Counted from the stretch's first letter, positions 53,184 to 64,000 are shown. The stretch: DNA of 64,000 nt from Urophycis tenuis (GCA_036785325.1 JAXIVH010000045.1:1607969-1671968), one strand, 5' to 3'. Notes: a model not told the origin generated them from the letters alone. A program made the numbers and translations.

Positions 53184-55121
53184 GTGACTGCTGCAGAGGT
53201 AGCCCATACCTACCACACTGTAAAGCATGTTTTAAGCTATAACTCAGCTGACTGTGCTCTAAAGCTGAGTCTCAGAACACTGAATGACTCCAGCATTGCC
53301 AAGAAGATGTCCTGTGGGAGGACAAAAGCTGAAGCAATTGTCACAGATGTCCTGTCTCCAAAGGCAATAGAGGAGGTGATCAACAGATTGAAAAGTGGTG
53401 GAAAACCACTTCCATTCTCGCTTCACACCGATGCCTTGAATAAGGGAAATCGGAAGATGTTTCCCTTGGCCATGCAGTTTTTCACGCCAGAGAATGGGGT
53501 TGTCACCAAGGTGATAGATTTCAATTGAAAATCCAGATGAGTCTGCAGAGGGAATAGTGAAAACATTACAAAACTCTCTGGAAAACATGGGGCTATCCCT
53601 AGATCATGTTTCTGACAACGCAAATGTCAATTATGGCAGCCACAACTCGATCTTCAAAAAATTGACAGAGGCCAACAGTGAGCTCTTTGTGGCAACTGCC
53701 ATGCACATATTGTCCATAACACAGTGAATAAGGCCCTGGAGAAGCTCTCCGTGGATGTGGAAAATATTGTCCTCAAGAAATGCAGTTTCTTTTCCAACTC
53801 TGCCAAAAGGAGAGAGTCCCTGAAGGAGTTTTGTGAATTCTGTGATGTTGAATTCCGTGAAATCCTGTGCCATGTGGTGACAAGATGGCTGTCACTCAAC
53901 CCTGCAATCACCTGCCTGCAGAACTGGGTCCTGCTGAAGTCCTATCTCATCAGCATCGGTGAAGAATGTCCAAAGTGTCTGAAAGATTTGCTGAGGTTGA
54001 TAGAAGATGCTGCTGGAGTTGAGGAAGAGGCAGACATTTTCGAAGTGTACCTCCTCTTCTGTAATAATGTCCTGGTCCTGTTTGAAGAGGTGGTGAAAAA
54101 GCTGGAGAAGAATGTAACCACGTCCGTTGACCTCTTCTCCATCATGGACTCTTTCAGGATAAGACTAATTCAGAGAAGAGATGATGGGTTCTATGGGTAT
54201 TCCAAACAAAAGCTCCAGCGTCTCTCACCATCTGATGCCGATGTTGCCAGGCAGGAATTTACAGCCTTCTTAAACCATGCCAATAGTTACATCGAGAAGT
54301 GACTTTGTGAAGTTTGACTTCTCTGAGAAAAACTGGTTCTTCCACCCAGCCCCTCTCTCTAGCATCTGGGAAGATCTCCTTTGATGACATGGAGAACATA
54401 ACCAACCGGCTTTGCCTGGTTGGCAGGTAAGAATTAAACAGTTGCCAGTGTAGTGATAGACGATGTTTTAATATTATTGATGGTTATAAACAAATACAAT
54501 TGATAGATAATATATACAAATAAATACATAATCATAAACTTACTTTACAGTAAACACACATATGCAATCTTTTATACAACTTATTACAAACAGTTCATAT
54601 ACTTGATAGATAGATGGATAAATAAATAAAGAATAATAAATCGATTAAACTATATACATAGTTAAAGTAGTATACACAATTATGAATATATACAATAAGA
54701 TTTTTTCCCATTTATTTACCACTTTTCATCTCTTCTGGTAGGCTGAACATCTCTATGGATGATCTATATGAAGAATGTGTAACTGCAAACAGTCTTCTGG
54801 AGTGCCTCACTCAGGAGAAGGAAACCTGGCAGTCCAAAGTAACATCAGAGAGGTGGATGGCGGTTCTTCAGTCAGCTGACCTTCCCAACATCCTAGCTGC
54901 TGTATCCTTTGTCCTCAGCATCCCGAATCTTCCACCATTTGTGGAGAGGATTTTCAAATGAACTGATGTGCGAAACAAATGTTCCAATTAATTAATTAAA
55001 GCTGAGCTCATTGTCAGCCTCAATTATGAACTGTCTTGATCAGAGTTTCTCTGTAGCACTCAAAAACAAACAACTGCTCACTGCAGCAAGAGCTCAGAAG
55101 AAATACAAGTGGAAAAAGTAG
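53184..55121 (+). pseudogene. hAT-like gene, remaining exons (RNase-H-like core and hATC-like end), decayed
   Basis: The acceptor TTTACAG ends at 53183. The first frame runs to 53528 (TAAEVAHTYHTVKHVLSYNS, RTKAEAIVTDVLSPKA). After a frameshift it continues as IENPDESAEG and LDHVSDNANVNYGSHNS, with the Asp of the hAT core. After a second shift near 53690 comes AHIVHNTVNKALEKL, then CHVVTRWLSLNPAI, then up to 54302. A stop-containing stretch reaches the donor at 54427. The last exon from 54742 carries DLYEECVTANSLLE and FVLSIPNLPPFVERIF. Past stops at 54959 and 54994 it goes on through DVRNKCS and LIKAELIVSLNYEL to a TAG near 55121. The end resembles the hATC dimerisation domain. No intact version is in the window. 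Confidence 0.68.
54428..54741. other. AT-rich intron of the hAT-like pseudogene
   Basis: Low-complexity ATA-rich intron sequence between a GTAAGA donor and a TGGTAG acceptor. Nothing else seen. Confidence 0.45.
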
Positions 55122-55183
55122 GCTATCTCCACATAATGTGGCATTGAGCTGTTGAGTTCATAAGTTGTTGTTTTTTTGTCTGT

Positions 55184-55217
55184 TCTACTACAACTGTAGT
55201 AGAACAGTTGTAGTAGA
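55184..55217. repeat. Hairpin, 13-bp arms
   Basis: TCTACTACAACTG, an 8-base loop, then the exact reverse complement. The loop TAGTAGAA itself extends the CTACTA/TAGTAG repeat. Confidence 0.85.
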
Positions 55218-55239
55218 GGTGAGGTGTCCCTTATTTATT

Positions 55240-55435
55240 TTTCAGGGAGTTGGCAATCCTAGTGAATCATACCCTCTCGAATTGAGCCGTGCCCCATCAA
55301 ATCGAATTGAAATCCGTATGTATCGAATTGAATCGTCCCATTTTAAAATGATCGTTCCTAAATCGTATCGTACCCAATGTATCGAGATACGCATCAAATT
55401 ATCTTTTATTGGAGAGATGCACACCCCTAGGGTGG
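55240..55435. repeat. Partial hAT-like MITE (one end only)
   Basis: The right end GAGAGATGCACACCCCTA is a common fish hAT terminus in inverse. The interior repeats ATCGAATTGAAT/GTATCGTACC motifs typical of such elements. No matching left end or duplication was found. Confidence 0.45.
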
Positions 55436-55886
55436 AGTCCTTCAAAGACTGATGGGCCCCGATTGGAGTAGCTGCTTACTGATAGTTAAGCTACTGATAT
55501 TCAGTATCTACAGGAAGATTCCAACCATTTTCACCCTTAAGAATACAGAGCTCAAAGACACTTTCATCACATCACCCTGATGTCCAGCCTAGCCTTCTTC
55601 AGGGGGAAACCTGTGGAGCCTCAAGAAGAAGGGGCTCTTCCGGAATACAGCATGCAGAGTAGACGTGTGCGCAGCTCACTCCCACAGCCAAGCTTTCCAT
55701 TTGCCTTTCTATGCTAGCCTTTTCAGTTTATTCTTTTGCAACAGTTTTTAGAACTAGTGTTGACCATACTGGCAACGTCAAAATGTCCAAACCTAGGAGA
55801 AAACCAGATAAAAGCCATCCTGCAATGTAGTCTGCTGGTGCTAGCATCAGCATGGCAGAGATTAGCTCTCTGATGGAGGAACATAG
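55436..55886 (+). other. Old LINE-derived flank; possible L1 ORF1 start at 55783
   Basis: At about 55783 ATGTCCAAACCTAGGAGAAA reads MSKPRRKPDKSHPAM, then a stop, then MAEISSLMEEH. This resembles the start of Tx1/L1 ORF1, like the one at 43626. The third gypsy element begins right after it. Evidence is weak. Confidence 0.35.
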
Positions 55887-57363
55887 TGTGGTGGATCGCA
55901 TGGGCGGAGCCCTGCGTAACACTCAAGGCACGCACAGCCAATGGCTTGGCATAGTCGTGCTATAAAAACAGGACGCAATGTTTGTTGTGGATGACGCCTC
56001 AATCCTGTTCCTCGCACTTCCGGCTACGTCCCGTCGACCTGCTTCTTGCACTCAACCTGTCGCTGGCATTACTTGGTGCTGTTCGGTGGTTTGTGCCGGT
56101 CGAACGCTCGCATTCCGTTCTGTCGAGGTGATTTCCCGAACAGAAGAACTAGCTAGAGCCAGCGAGCTTCTAATCTGAGAGGGAAACGGCTGATTGCCTG
56201 GTAGGTAGCAACTTTGAGTACTTTGCTGCGTCGCTTTCTGCTTTATGGCTTGTTTTAATTGTTTGTTCTATTATGCCTTGTAGATACCGTGGTCTTGGGG
56301 CTTGCGACCACTGCTGTTTTTGCCACGCTCTATCTTCGCGACAAACACTTCCACTGTTTGACACGCTGACCGTGAAGACGCCGACAACTCATCTTAAAGG
56401 GGCTAAGTGCCTTGTCTTGTGTCTGTGTATCTGCTGTGAATGCGTGTGTAAATGCGTTACGTGTGCATATAGTGTTTGTGTGGGTTCATTTGTTTTGTGT
56501 GTGTGGTTTTCAATTGCGTCGCGTTTGTTTAATTGTTTGTTTTGGTTTCTGTGTTAAAGACTGGTGGGAGGCTTTTGTACTGCTGTGGATCATCAATGAT
56601 CCTTGTAGTGTGTCTACCACACGTGTTTATTTTGGGTTGGATTTGCTATTTCTGTTTGTTTTGTTAATCACTGGTGGGAGGCTTTTTGTGCTGCTGTGGA
56701 TCATCAGTGATCCTTGTCTACCAAAAGTTTTGGTTTTGATTTGTTATTTTCTTTTGTTTAAACATTGGTGGGAGGCCATTTGATATACTGCTGCGGATCA
56801 CCATTGATCCTTATGGCTGGCCAACCACACCTTATTGCAATTGTGTTTTGTTGATTTGTGTGTAGGTGAGTAACCCTCGCCCACCTACCCATTCCCTTAT
56901 TTTCCTGTTTGCCTCCAGGTGCTGAGAGCTCAAGGCAGGGAAGACGGTCTCATCCTCCAGGTGGTGGTGTTCCCCCCCCCCCCTTACTGTGTGGTGTGCT
57001 CACGTGTGCATCTTGAACTAGTGTTGCCCTTGGCCTTTGTTTTGCTGTGTGTGTGAACACGTGTGAGAGAACTTCTTGGGACTCCCTTCCTCTTGACTTG
57101 TGGTAACCCGTCCCCCTGCCGGTAAGCCTCAGCCCTGCGGCTCACTATCTTCCCTTCTTCCGTATGGCATGAGTGAGAAGTGCCTTGTCTATTGTTTATA
57201 AAAAGATCTTTCTATTGTTTAATAAATCGTTATTGGAACCACGTCTCTGTTGCGGTTAGTAGCGAGCTCGCGGGCTTCAAGTCAAATTCTGGAGTGACCT
57301 AAATATTTCTCTAGGTGCAATTCCTAGAGTGGCGTAGTCTGGCACTATATAGCTACCACTACA
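55887..57363 (+). repeat. 5' LTR of the third gypsy element (1477 bp)
   Basis: CCAAT at 55938 and TATAAAA at 55961-55967 form a compact promoter. AATAAA at about 57220 is the poly(A) signal. The middle holds three degenerate ~105-bp repeats (from about 56559, 56670 and 56764). Each begins TGGTGGGAGGC and carries a GGATCAT-CA-ATGATCC palindrome (56587-56602, 56698-56713, 56795-56810). The LTR ends ACCACTACA before the primer site. Confidence 0.88.
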
Positions 57364-57366
57364 ATC

Positions 57367-57386
57367 TGGCGTAGTTTCGGCAGGAT
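57367..57386 (+). promoter_or_regulatory. Primer-binding site resembling tRNA-Ser, with two extra T
   Basis: TGGCGTAGTTTCGGCAGGAT begins three bases after the LTR. It equals the complement of a tRNA-Ser 3' end (TGGCGTAGT plus CGGCAGGAT) with TT inserted between. The insertion could weaken priming or mark a different primer tRNA. Confidence 0.55.
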
Positions 57387-57565
57387 ATACTTCCTAAGTA
57401 ACCAAGACGTGTGTTCCAATATTTTGATCACATTTTTAGTTTTGTTTTTTTGTTTTGATTGTCGGTGTAAGAGCTATTTTGATTTCAGACGTTCTAACTG
57501 TCTGTGTTGGCAAACAGCAGTGGTCCTCTGGCAGTGTACTAGGTCTCGACCATTTCACCACTGTT

Positions 57566-58732
57566 ATGGAGGGGGAGTTACAGGATCTTAGAGATGCGGT
57601 AGCACAGCTTAGAGCAGAAAATGAGAGACTGAAACAGCAAAGACCAACTCCTGCATCTCAGGCACCAGCAGTGCCACCTCACACTATCGGTTCCGGTCTT
57701 TCTGTAACAGAAAGGTTGGTTTTTGTGCCTCGTGACAGAAGATGTCCTATGTTTAATGGTCGATCAGGGATTAACATCAATGAGTGGATTGAAGAGGTGG
57801 AGGCTTGTATGCGGGCTCGCCACCTTTCAGTCATTGACCAAGCCTTTTTTCTCTTTGATCACCTAGAAGGTGAGGCCAGAGAAGAGATCAAGTATCGGCC
57901 AAATATTGATAGGAATGATCCTGAAAGGATTACGACTATCCTACGGGAATTGTATGGCTGCTCTCAGTCGTATGTAGCCCTGCAAGAGGCGTTCTTCTCT
58001 AGAAAACAGCAGGAGGGGGAAACATTACTGGAGTTTTCATTAGCTTTAATGAGTCTCATGGAAAGAATCAAACAGTGTGCACCTGATGGATTGGTAAATG
58101 CGGAGGTCTTGTTGCGTGATCAGTTTTCTGAACATGTGATTGATGGGGCCTTGCGCCGAGAACTTAAGCAGCTCATACGCCGCCAGCCGACCATGACCAT
58201 GCTGAACATCAGAGCAGAGGCTATAAGGTGGGAGCGGGAAGGTATGCCAGGGAGTGCGAGGGGGCGTAGCCAGTCAGTTCCATCTGTACTTGGGGTTCAG
58301 TATGCAGTCCAAGGAGGGCCTAGAACAATGCCGAACAACTCCTCCCAAGGATCTGAGTTGTCGGAGTTAAAAGACCTGTTAATGCGTCAACAGGAGCAAT
58401 TAAATCAGCTATCGCAGAGTGTTGCCCTACTACAAGGGCCTCGGAACGCATCTCGTGGCGGGTCTCGTGGCGGTAACATCATATGCCGGCGGTGCCAGCA
58501 GCCTGGGCATTATGCCCAAGATTGTGATGGAGAACGGATCCCTCATGGTCAGGCCTCTTTTGCGTCTCGTGGCGGGTCTCATGGCAGTACCATCATATGC
58601 CGGCGGTGCCAGCAGCCTGGGCATTATGCCCAAGATTGTGATGGGGAACGGGTCCCTCATAGTCAAACCTCTTTGGCAGCGCACTCTAGGGGCAGTAGAC
58701 AGTCTTCCCACCGTCCAACGGCGGAAAACTAG
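57566..58732 (+). CDS. gag: Gag of the third gypsy element, two zinc knuckles
   Basis: 388 residues from ATG 57566; the frame is open further upstream, but this ATG precedes the coiled-coil start (MEGELQDLRDAVAQLRAENERL). The capsid-like part holds FNGRSGININEWIEEVE, FLFDHLEGEAREEI and TLLEFSLALMSLMERI. Two identical CCHC knuckles (CRRCQQPGHYAQDC) lie about 38 residues apart near the end. They come from a direct repeat of about 114 bases in the DNA (58448-58561 and 58562-58675). The frame ends at TAG 58730, right after GGAAAAC. The pol frame is open from 58699, in -1 relation, so the end of gag is a candidate frameshift site. Confidence 0.88.
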   Translation: MEGELQDLRDAVAQLRAENERLKQQRPTPASQAPAVPPHTIGSGLSVTERLVFVPRDRRCPMFNGRSGININEWIEEVEACMRARHLSVIDQAFFLFDHLEGEAREEIKYRPNIDRNDPERITTILRELYGCSQSYVALQEAFFSRKQQEGETLLEFSLALMSLMERIKQCAPDGLVNAEVLLRDQFSEHVIDGALRRELKQLIRRQPTMTMLNIRAEAIRWEREGMPGSARGRSQSVPSVLGVQYAVQGGPRTMPNNSSQGSELSELKDLLMRQQEQLNQLSQSVALLQGPRNASRGGSRGGNIICRRCQQPGHYAQDCDGERIPHGQASFASRGGSHGSTIICRRCQQPGHYAQDCDGERVPHSQTSLAAHSRGSRQSSHRPTAEN

Positions 58733-58806
58733 CACCCACCGAACTGCAGGGCCAAAGTTCAGGTGGGGGACCAGATGGCTCAAGTGCTTCTGTTAGGTCT
58801 AGTTTA

Positions 58807-61800
58807 ATGTCATCATGTCCATATTTGAATGTACTCATTGGTGGGGTTTCTGTACCCTGCCTAATAGACACTGGGTCTATGGTGTCTACGATTCCCGAAA
58901 CCTTCTTTGTAAACCACTTTGAGCCATGGGGTTCAGATCGACTTCGTTCTTGTCAATGGTTGCAGCTACGGGCAGCCAATGGACTTGCAATCCCTTATGT
59001 TGGGTTCTTGGAACTAGATGTGGAGCTTTGTGGGAAGTCAATACCTCATTGCGGTGTGTTAGTGGTGAGGGATCCACCTGGTGGAGGAGGTTCCCATGCA
59101 CCAGGAGTGATTGGCATGAATATACTGAGCAAATGTTACCATGAACTGTTCGGTCAGCATGGCCCTGCTCTTTTCACCCTGCCTTCTGTCTCTCAGGCCC
59201 ACAGCTCTGTTGTTGAAGCCTTGCAGTGGTGTCATCATGCGGAAAGTCATCCAATAAGGCCGGGGAGGGTCAAAATCTGTGGTAATAGTGCTTATCGGAT
59301 TCCAGGTGGTACTATGGTAATGGTAGCAGCGACCTGCTCAGCACAATTTTCTCACTCACCTGCTTTGTTTGAGCCCATAGATAAAGGACTGCCGGCTGGC
59401 TTGTTGGCCTCTCCGTCTTTGGTCAGGGTAACTCGCAGCACTGGCTACATACCAGTAGTCAATGTGAGCTCCGAGGATGTTCTGCTGTACCCTCGTACCG
59501 AGCTGGGTAGCCTGTGCTGTGTTCAAGTGGTTAGTCTGCCAACCACTATAACTGAGGTTAACACCGTGACTGCAACTGTTGCCTCTCAAACAGTTGTGCC
59601 TTCTGTGAAGGATCAGATTGGGGCAACTGACCTTTCCACCTTGCCAGCATCAGATCAAGATCACGTCAGGGCCTTGTTACATAGGTTCAGCTGAGTTTTT
59701 GCTTCCTATGAGGGAGATCTGGGTTGTACCAACCTCATTTCTCATAACATTCCACTGGTTGATGACACCCCGGTTCGACAGCGGCACCGGCGCATCCCAC
59801 CATCTGAGTATGAGGTAGCTAAGGCTCATATTAACCAGCTGTTAGAATCACAGATCATAACTGAGAGTAGTAGCCCCTATGCTTCCCCAATAGTTTTGGT
59901 AAGGAAAAAGGACGGTAGTCTGCGCATGTGTGTTGACTACCGTCAACTGAATGCTAAAACTCGTAAGGATGCGTTTCCCCTCCCCCGCATCGAGGAGTCC
60001 CTTGATGCACTGGCAGGAGCCCGCTGGTTCTCCACTATGGACTTAGCCAGCGGGTATAACCAGGTTCCTGTTGCTGCAGGTGATCGTGCCAAGACGGCTT
60101 TTTGTACACCCTTTGGCCTGTTTGAATGGACCCGCATGCCATTTGGGCTCTGTAATGCTCCTGCAACCTTCCAAAGGTTAATGGAACGGCTTTTTGGGGA
60201 TCAGCAGTGCCAAACTTTGCTACTGTACCTAGATGACATTGTCATATTTTCCTCGTCAGTTTCCCAACATCTGGAACGCTTGGAACTTGTCCTGGGGCGT
60301 TTACAGAAAGAAGGCCTTAAGGCCAAATTAAGCAAATGTGCCTTCTTTAAACAGAAGGTGAGCTACTTAGGCCATGTTATTTCAAGTCAGGGGGTGGCTA
60401 CAGATCCCAAGAAGATTGAGGCCGTGGCCAACTGGCGCTGTCCGAGTACTGTCTCTGAGGTACGCTCCTTCTTGGGCTTCGCCAGCTATTACCGCCGGTT
60501 TGTGGAGGGGTTTGCCAAGCTGGCAGCTCCCCTCCATAGGTTGGTGGCATTACTGGGTGGTACCAAGTCCAAACGGGGTTCAGGCCAGAATGTTGTATCT
60601 CTCTGGTCGGAAGCGTGTCAGCAAAGCTTTGAGGGCTTGAAGAGGAAGCTTACCACCGCCTCTGTCCTCGCATATGCTGATTTCAGCTTGCCGTTTATTT
60701 TAGAGGTAGATGCGAGTTACAGTGGATTGGGGGCAGTCCTATCTCAAGAGCAGGGTGGGAAGGTGCGGCCCATTGCGTATGCCAGCCGGGGTCTGAGGCC
60801 CACCGAGTGCAACATGTCCAACTACAGCTCCATGAAGTTGGAGTTTCTTGCGCTCAAGTGGGCCATGACCGAGAAGTTTAGGGAGTACTTGCTGGGACAC
60901 CGTTGCGTGGTTTACACAGATAACAACCCCTTAAGCCACCTGTCCTCAGCAAAACTAGGAGCATTGGAGCAGCGGTGGGCTGCTCAGTTGGCCTCATTTG
61001 ACTTTGAGGTGAGATACCGCTCTGGTAGGCAGAATCGTAATGCGGACGCCCTTTCCCGACAACATCCCCCAGACCCCCTTGGCCTGGAAGACTTTGTTCA
61101 CGGCACAGTTCTGCCGGAGTCATTACAGCAGGCCTTGGAGTCTCAGCCTAGAACCCAAGTTACCCAGGCGGCTATTACAGCCTTGCCTGGGCATAGCATG
61201 TTGGAGGTGCGTTCCATGCAGGAAGCTGACCCCATGCTCCAAGAGGTTTTAGCCTATTGGAGAAAAAAAGTGCGACCTAGCCCTGACGAGCGGAGACGCA
61301 TGTCCAAGTCTGCATTGGTCCTCTTGCGCCAGTGGGACCGGTTGGTGGAGAGGGAAGGTGTCATGTATCGTAAGGTATTCCATCCAGCAGGGGAGGAAGA
61401 GTGCTTTCAGCTGCTCCTCCCGGGCAGTCTTAGAACAGATGTCTTGACCAAGTTGCATCATGAACATGGTCACCAGGGCACCGAGCGTACCCTAGAGTTG
61501 GCTAGGAGGCGGTGCTATTGGCCTGGTATGTCCACGGATGTAACCCGTTGGTGCCTCGAATGTGAGCGCTGCCAGGCCGCCAAAGACTCTAAACCCCCGG
61601 CACGTAGTTTCATGGGGCATCTGCTGGCCTCGCGGCCACATGAAGTGCTTGCTATGGATTTTACGGTGTTGGAACCATCTCGATCAGGGGTAGAGAATGT
61701 CTTGGTCATAACTGATGTATTCAGTAAATATTCATTGGCCATCCCCACCAGAGACCAACGCGCATCCACTGTGGCCCAGGTGCTGGTGGCAGAGTGGTTT

Positions 61801-62901
61801 TATAAGTTTGGAGTCCCGGCCCGCATCCATTCGGATCAAGGTCGATGCTTTGAGGCAGCCCTTATCCAGCAGCTGTGCCACCTCTATGGTATTGAGAAAT
61901 CCCGCACTACCCCTTACCACCCGGCAGGGAATGGTCAGTGCGAACGTTTTAACCGCACTTTACATAACCTCCTCCGTACCCTGCCGGTGTCCCGTAAGAG
62001 GGATTGGGTAGTCTACCTTCCGCAGTTACTGTTCTGTTATAACACCACCCAGCATTCAGTGACCGGAGAGTCTCCCTACTTTCTGATGTTCGGGCAAGAG
62101 CCACGCCTGCCGATTGATTTCTTGTTGGGGACCGTGCAAGAGCCCATCGCAGGTACAGTTCATGACTGGGTGCGTGAACATCAGACCAGGCTGCAGGTTG
62201 CCTTTGTGGGAGCCCGAGGCCGTTTGCAGGCCGCAGCATGTAGGAGAAAGGAGAATTATGATCGCCAAGTTCATGACGCACCACTGGGGGAGGGCCAATT
62301 GGTTTATCTCCGTGACTATAGTGCAAGAGGCCGACATAAAATCCAGGACCTGTGGAGCCCAGTGGTGTACGAAGTTGTCAAATCCCCCCCGGCTGGCCGA
62401 GGAGTGTATACCATTGCGCCAGTGGCTGATCGCAGTAAGGTAAAACACGTACATCGCAGTCTCCTGAAGGCCCGCTTAGGGGGTAATTCGATGGCGTGCT
62501 CCCCTCAGACTGACCCATTGGTCACCAAAACTTCTATTTTGGAGGAGGGAGAAACTGACTGTGACCTAGTGCTCCTGGCCCCAAATTCTGCATTACCCCT
62601 TACAGAAGTACCAGTGGCTACACCTGCCCACTCTGGTGCTGGGCTTGCGCACCCTTTGTCCCCAGTTGAGGAATTACCAGCAGCACCTCCTGTTATGGGG
62701 GAACCCGCTACCATAACCATCGGTAGGCCAGTGACATCCATATCGCTAGTAGATGACGAGCCTAGCACTAGTAGTACGGCCCTACGTCGGTCCACACGGA
62801 CTACGGCGGGCCAGCACTCCAATGTCCACCATTTACCCCAAGCGGCATCCAGTGCAATTTCTGCCTTCTTTCGGCCCTGGAATTCCAATGGTGGGCCTTA
62901 A
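58807..62901 (+). pseudogene. pol: Pol of the third gypsy element, one in-frame TGA
   Basis: From ATG 58807 (frame open back to 58699): protease CLIDTGSMVSTIP near residue 20. An in-frame TGA at 59692 sits between protease and reverse transcriptase. Then VRKKDGSLRMCVDYRQLN, STMDLASGYNQVPV and LLLYLDDIVIFSS near 474. RNase H has LEVDASYSGLGAVLS and NADALSRQ. The HHCC finger (HHEHGHQGTERT, then CLECERCQAAK) starts near 883. The integrase core has LAMDFTVLEP, IHSDQGRCFEA and GNGQCERFNRTL. The C-terminal tail is Pro/Thr-rich with no chromodomain, and stops at TAA 62899. Apart from the TGA the frame is clean for 1364 codons. Confidence 0.88.
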
Positions 62902-62946
62902 CAGTCACATCGTCGGGACGACGACTAAAAAAAAGTGGGGTCAGAT

Positions 62947-64000
62947 TGTGGTAGATCGCATGGGCGGAGCCCTGCGTAACACTCAAGGCACGCACAGCCA
63001 ATGGCTTGGCATAGTCGTGCTATAAAAACAGGACGCAATGTTTGTTGTGGATGACGCCTCAATCCTGTTCCTCGCACTTCCGGCTACGTCCCGTCGACCT
63101 GCTTCTTGCACTCAACCTGTCGCTGGCATTACTTGGTGCTGTTCGGTGGTTTGTGCCGGTCGAACGCTCGCATTCCGTTCTGTCGAGGTGATTTCCCGAA
63201 CAGAAGAACTAGCTAGAGCCAGCGAGCTTCTAATCTGAGAGGGAAACGGCTGATTGCCTGGTAGGTAGCAACTTTGAGTACTTTGCTGCGTCGCTTTCTG
63301 CTTTATGGCTTGTTTTAATTGTTTGTTCTATTATGCCTTGTAGATACCGTGGTCTTGGGGCTTGCGACCACTGCTGTTTTTGCCACGCTCTATCTTCGCG
63401 ACAAACACTTCCACTGTTTGACACGCTGACCGTGAAGACGCCGACAACTCATCTTAAAGGGGCTAAGTGCCTTGTCTTGTGTCTGTGTATCTGCTGTGAA
63501 TGCGTGTGTAAATGCGTTACGTGTGCATATAGTGTTTGTGTGGGTTCATTTGTTTTGTGTGTGTGGTTTTCAATTGCGTCGCGTTTGTTTAATTGTTTGT
63601 TTTGGTTTCTGTGTTAAAGACTGGTGGGAGGCTTTTGTACTGCTGTGGATCATCAATGATCCTTGTAGTGTGTCTACCACACGTGTTTATTTTGGGTTGG
63701 ATTTGCTATTTCTGTTTGTTTTGTTAATCACTGGTGGGAGGCTTTTTGTGCTGCTGTGGATCATCAGTGATCCTTGTCTACCAAAAGTTTTGGTTTTGAT
63801 TTGTTATTTTCTTTTGTTTAAACATTGGTGGGAGGCCATTTGATATACTGCTGCGGATCACCATTGATCCTTATGGCTGGCCAACCACACCTTATTGCAA
63901 TTGTGTTTTGTTGATTTGTGTGTAGGTGAGTAACCCTCGCCCACCTACCCATTCCCTTATTTTCCTGTTTGCCTCCAGGTGCTGAGAGCTCAAGGCAGGG
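62947..64000 (+). repeat. 3' LTR of the third gypsy element (truncated by window end)
   Basis: Repeats the 5' LTR from its first base. One substitution (GGTAGATC for GGTGGATC) was noticed; promoter boxes and the ~105-bp internal repeats are identical. Confidence 0.93.

Larger units (their letters stand above)
55887..64000 (+). mobile_element. Ty3/gypsy retrotransposon of a second lineage (3' end beyond window)
   Basis: 5' LTR 55887-57363, primer site, gag, pol and the first 1054 bases of the 3' LTR (from 62947). The LTRs start TGTGGTGGATCGC and TGTGGTAGATCGC; beyond that one difference none was noticed over the visible overlap. An A-rich/G-rich polypurine stretch (AAAAAAAAGTGGGG, 62928-62941) precedes the 3' LTR. 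Pol has no chromodomain, unlike copies A and B. The right target duplication is outside the window; the left flank is CATAG. Confidence 0.92.

Noticed and set aside
63038..63843. Small open frames in the third gypsy LTR (identical at 55978-56783)
   Set aside because: They are present identically in both LTRs in untranslated promoter/leader sequence. They are Cys/Val-rich from GTGTGT composition, with no domain.

Overview
The window is from a teleost fish nuclear genome. The left edge holds the last three coding exons of titin (ttn), split by spliceosomal introns. Almost everything to the right is transposable elements of types common in ray-finned fish: Rex3-like and Tx1/L1 LINEs, a tRNA-derived SINE, hAT, Harbinger, Merlin and Kolobok DNA transposons, and Ty3/gypsy LTR elements. 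There is no prokaryotic gene organisation. No functional host tRNA or rRNA gene and no CRISPR array was seen.

Layout. 1-3414: titin M-band end (KSP-repeat exon with Ig domains, Ser/Met-rich linker exon, final Ig exon), with a 384-bp hAT MITE in the last intron. 3415-4660: 3' UTR and flank. 4660-11985 (minus strand): a LINE C-terminal fragment, a 5'-truncated Rex3-like LINE, then a complete Rex3-like LINE with one 1076-codon ORF and a perfect 12-bp target duplication. 12200-14654: a hAT transposon with perfect 8-bp duplication and a broken transposase. 14766-15850: a decayed gypsy integrase joined to a reverse copy of the 3' part of tRNA-Leu(CAG). 17028-20900: an unclassified ~2.1-kb unit present twice, rich in short hairpins and TG microsatellites. 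21271-31496: a Harbinger element with its two genes (MADF/BESS protein on plus, DDE transposase on minus). Its transposase intron was later hit by a chromodomain gypsy element (copy A, 25022-30687). 31852-34386: a four-exon Merlin/IS1595-type transposase whose spliced reading frame is open throughout. 35276-55121: a hAT-like zinc-finger gene, now a pseudogene. Its exon 1 region was split by a Kolobok transposon (TTAA duplication, 35465-51375), which then received gypsy copy B (37500-43132), a full-length Tx1/L1 LINE (43484-48937), a LINE 3' fragment and another hAT MITE. The hAT-like gene's intron holds a SINE whose tail contains a solo LTR. 55887 to the window end: a third gypsy element, of a different lineage, with its 3' LTR cut by the window edge.

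How the parts relate. Titin is the only host gene recognised. The rest is a layered record of insertions whose order can be read from nested target-site duplications. Gypsy copies A and B are nearly identical but carry complementary lesions: A has intact gag and broken pol, B has broken gag and intact pol. Both carry a primer site complementary to the predicted 5' end of their own transcript, the self-priming arrangement of the Tf1/sushi group. The Kolobok copy has lost its catalytic core, yet its remaining exons still join in frame into a THAP-domain protein of about 229 residues. That is a possible repressor-type derivative and the most unusual coding observation here.
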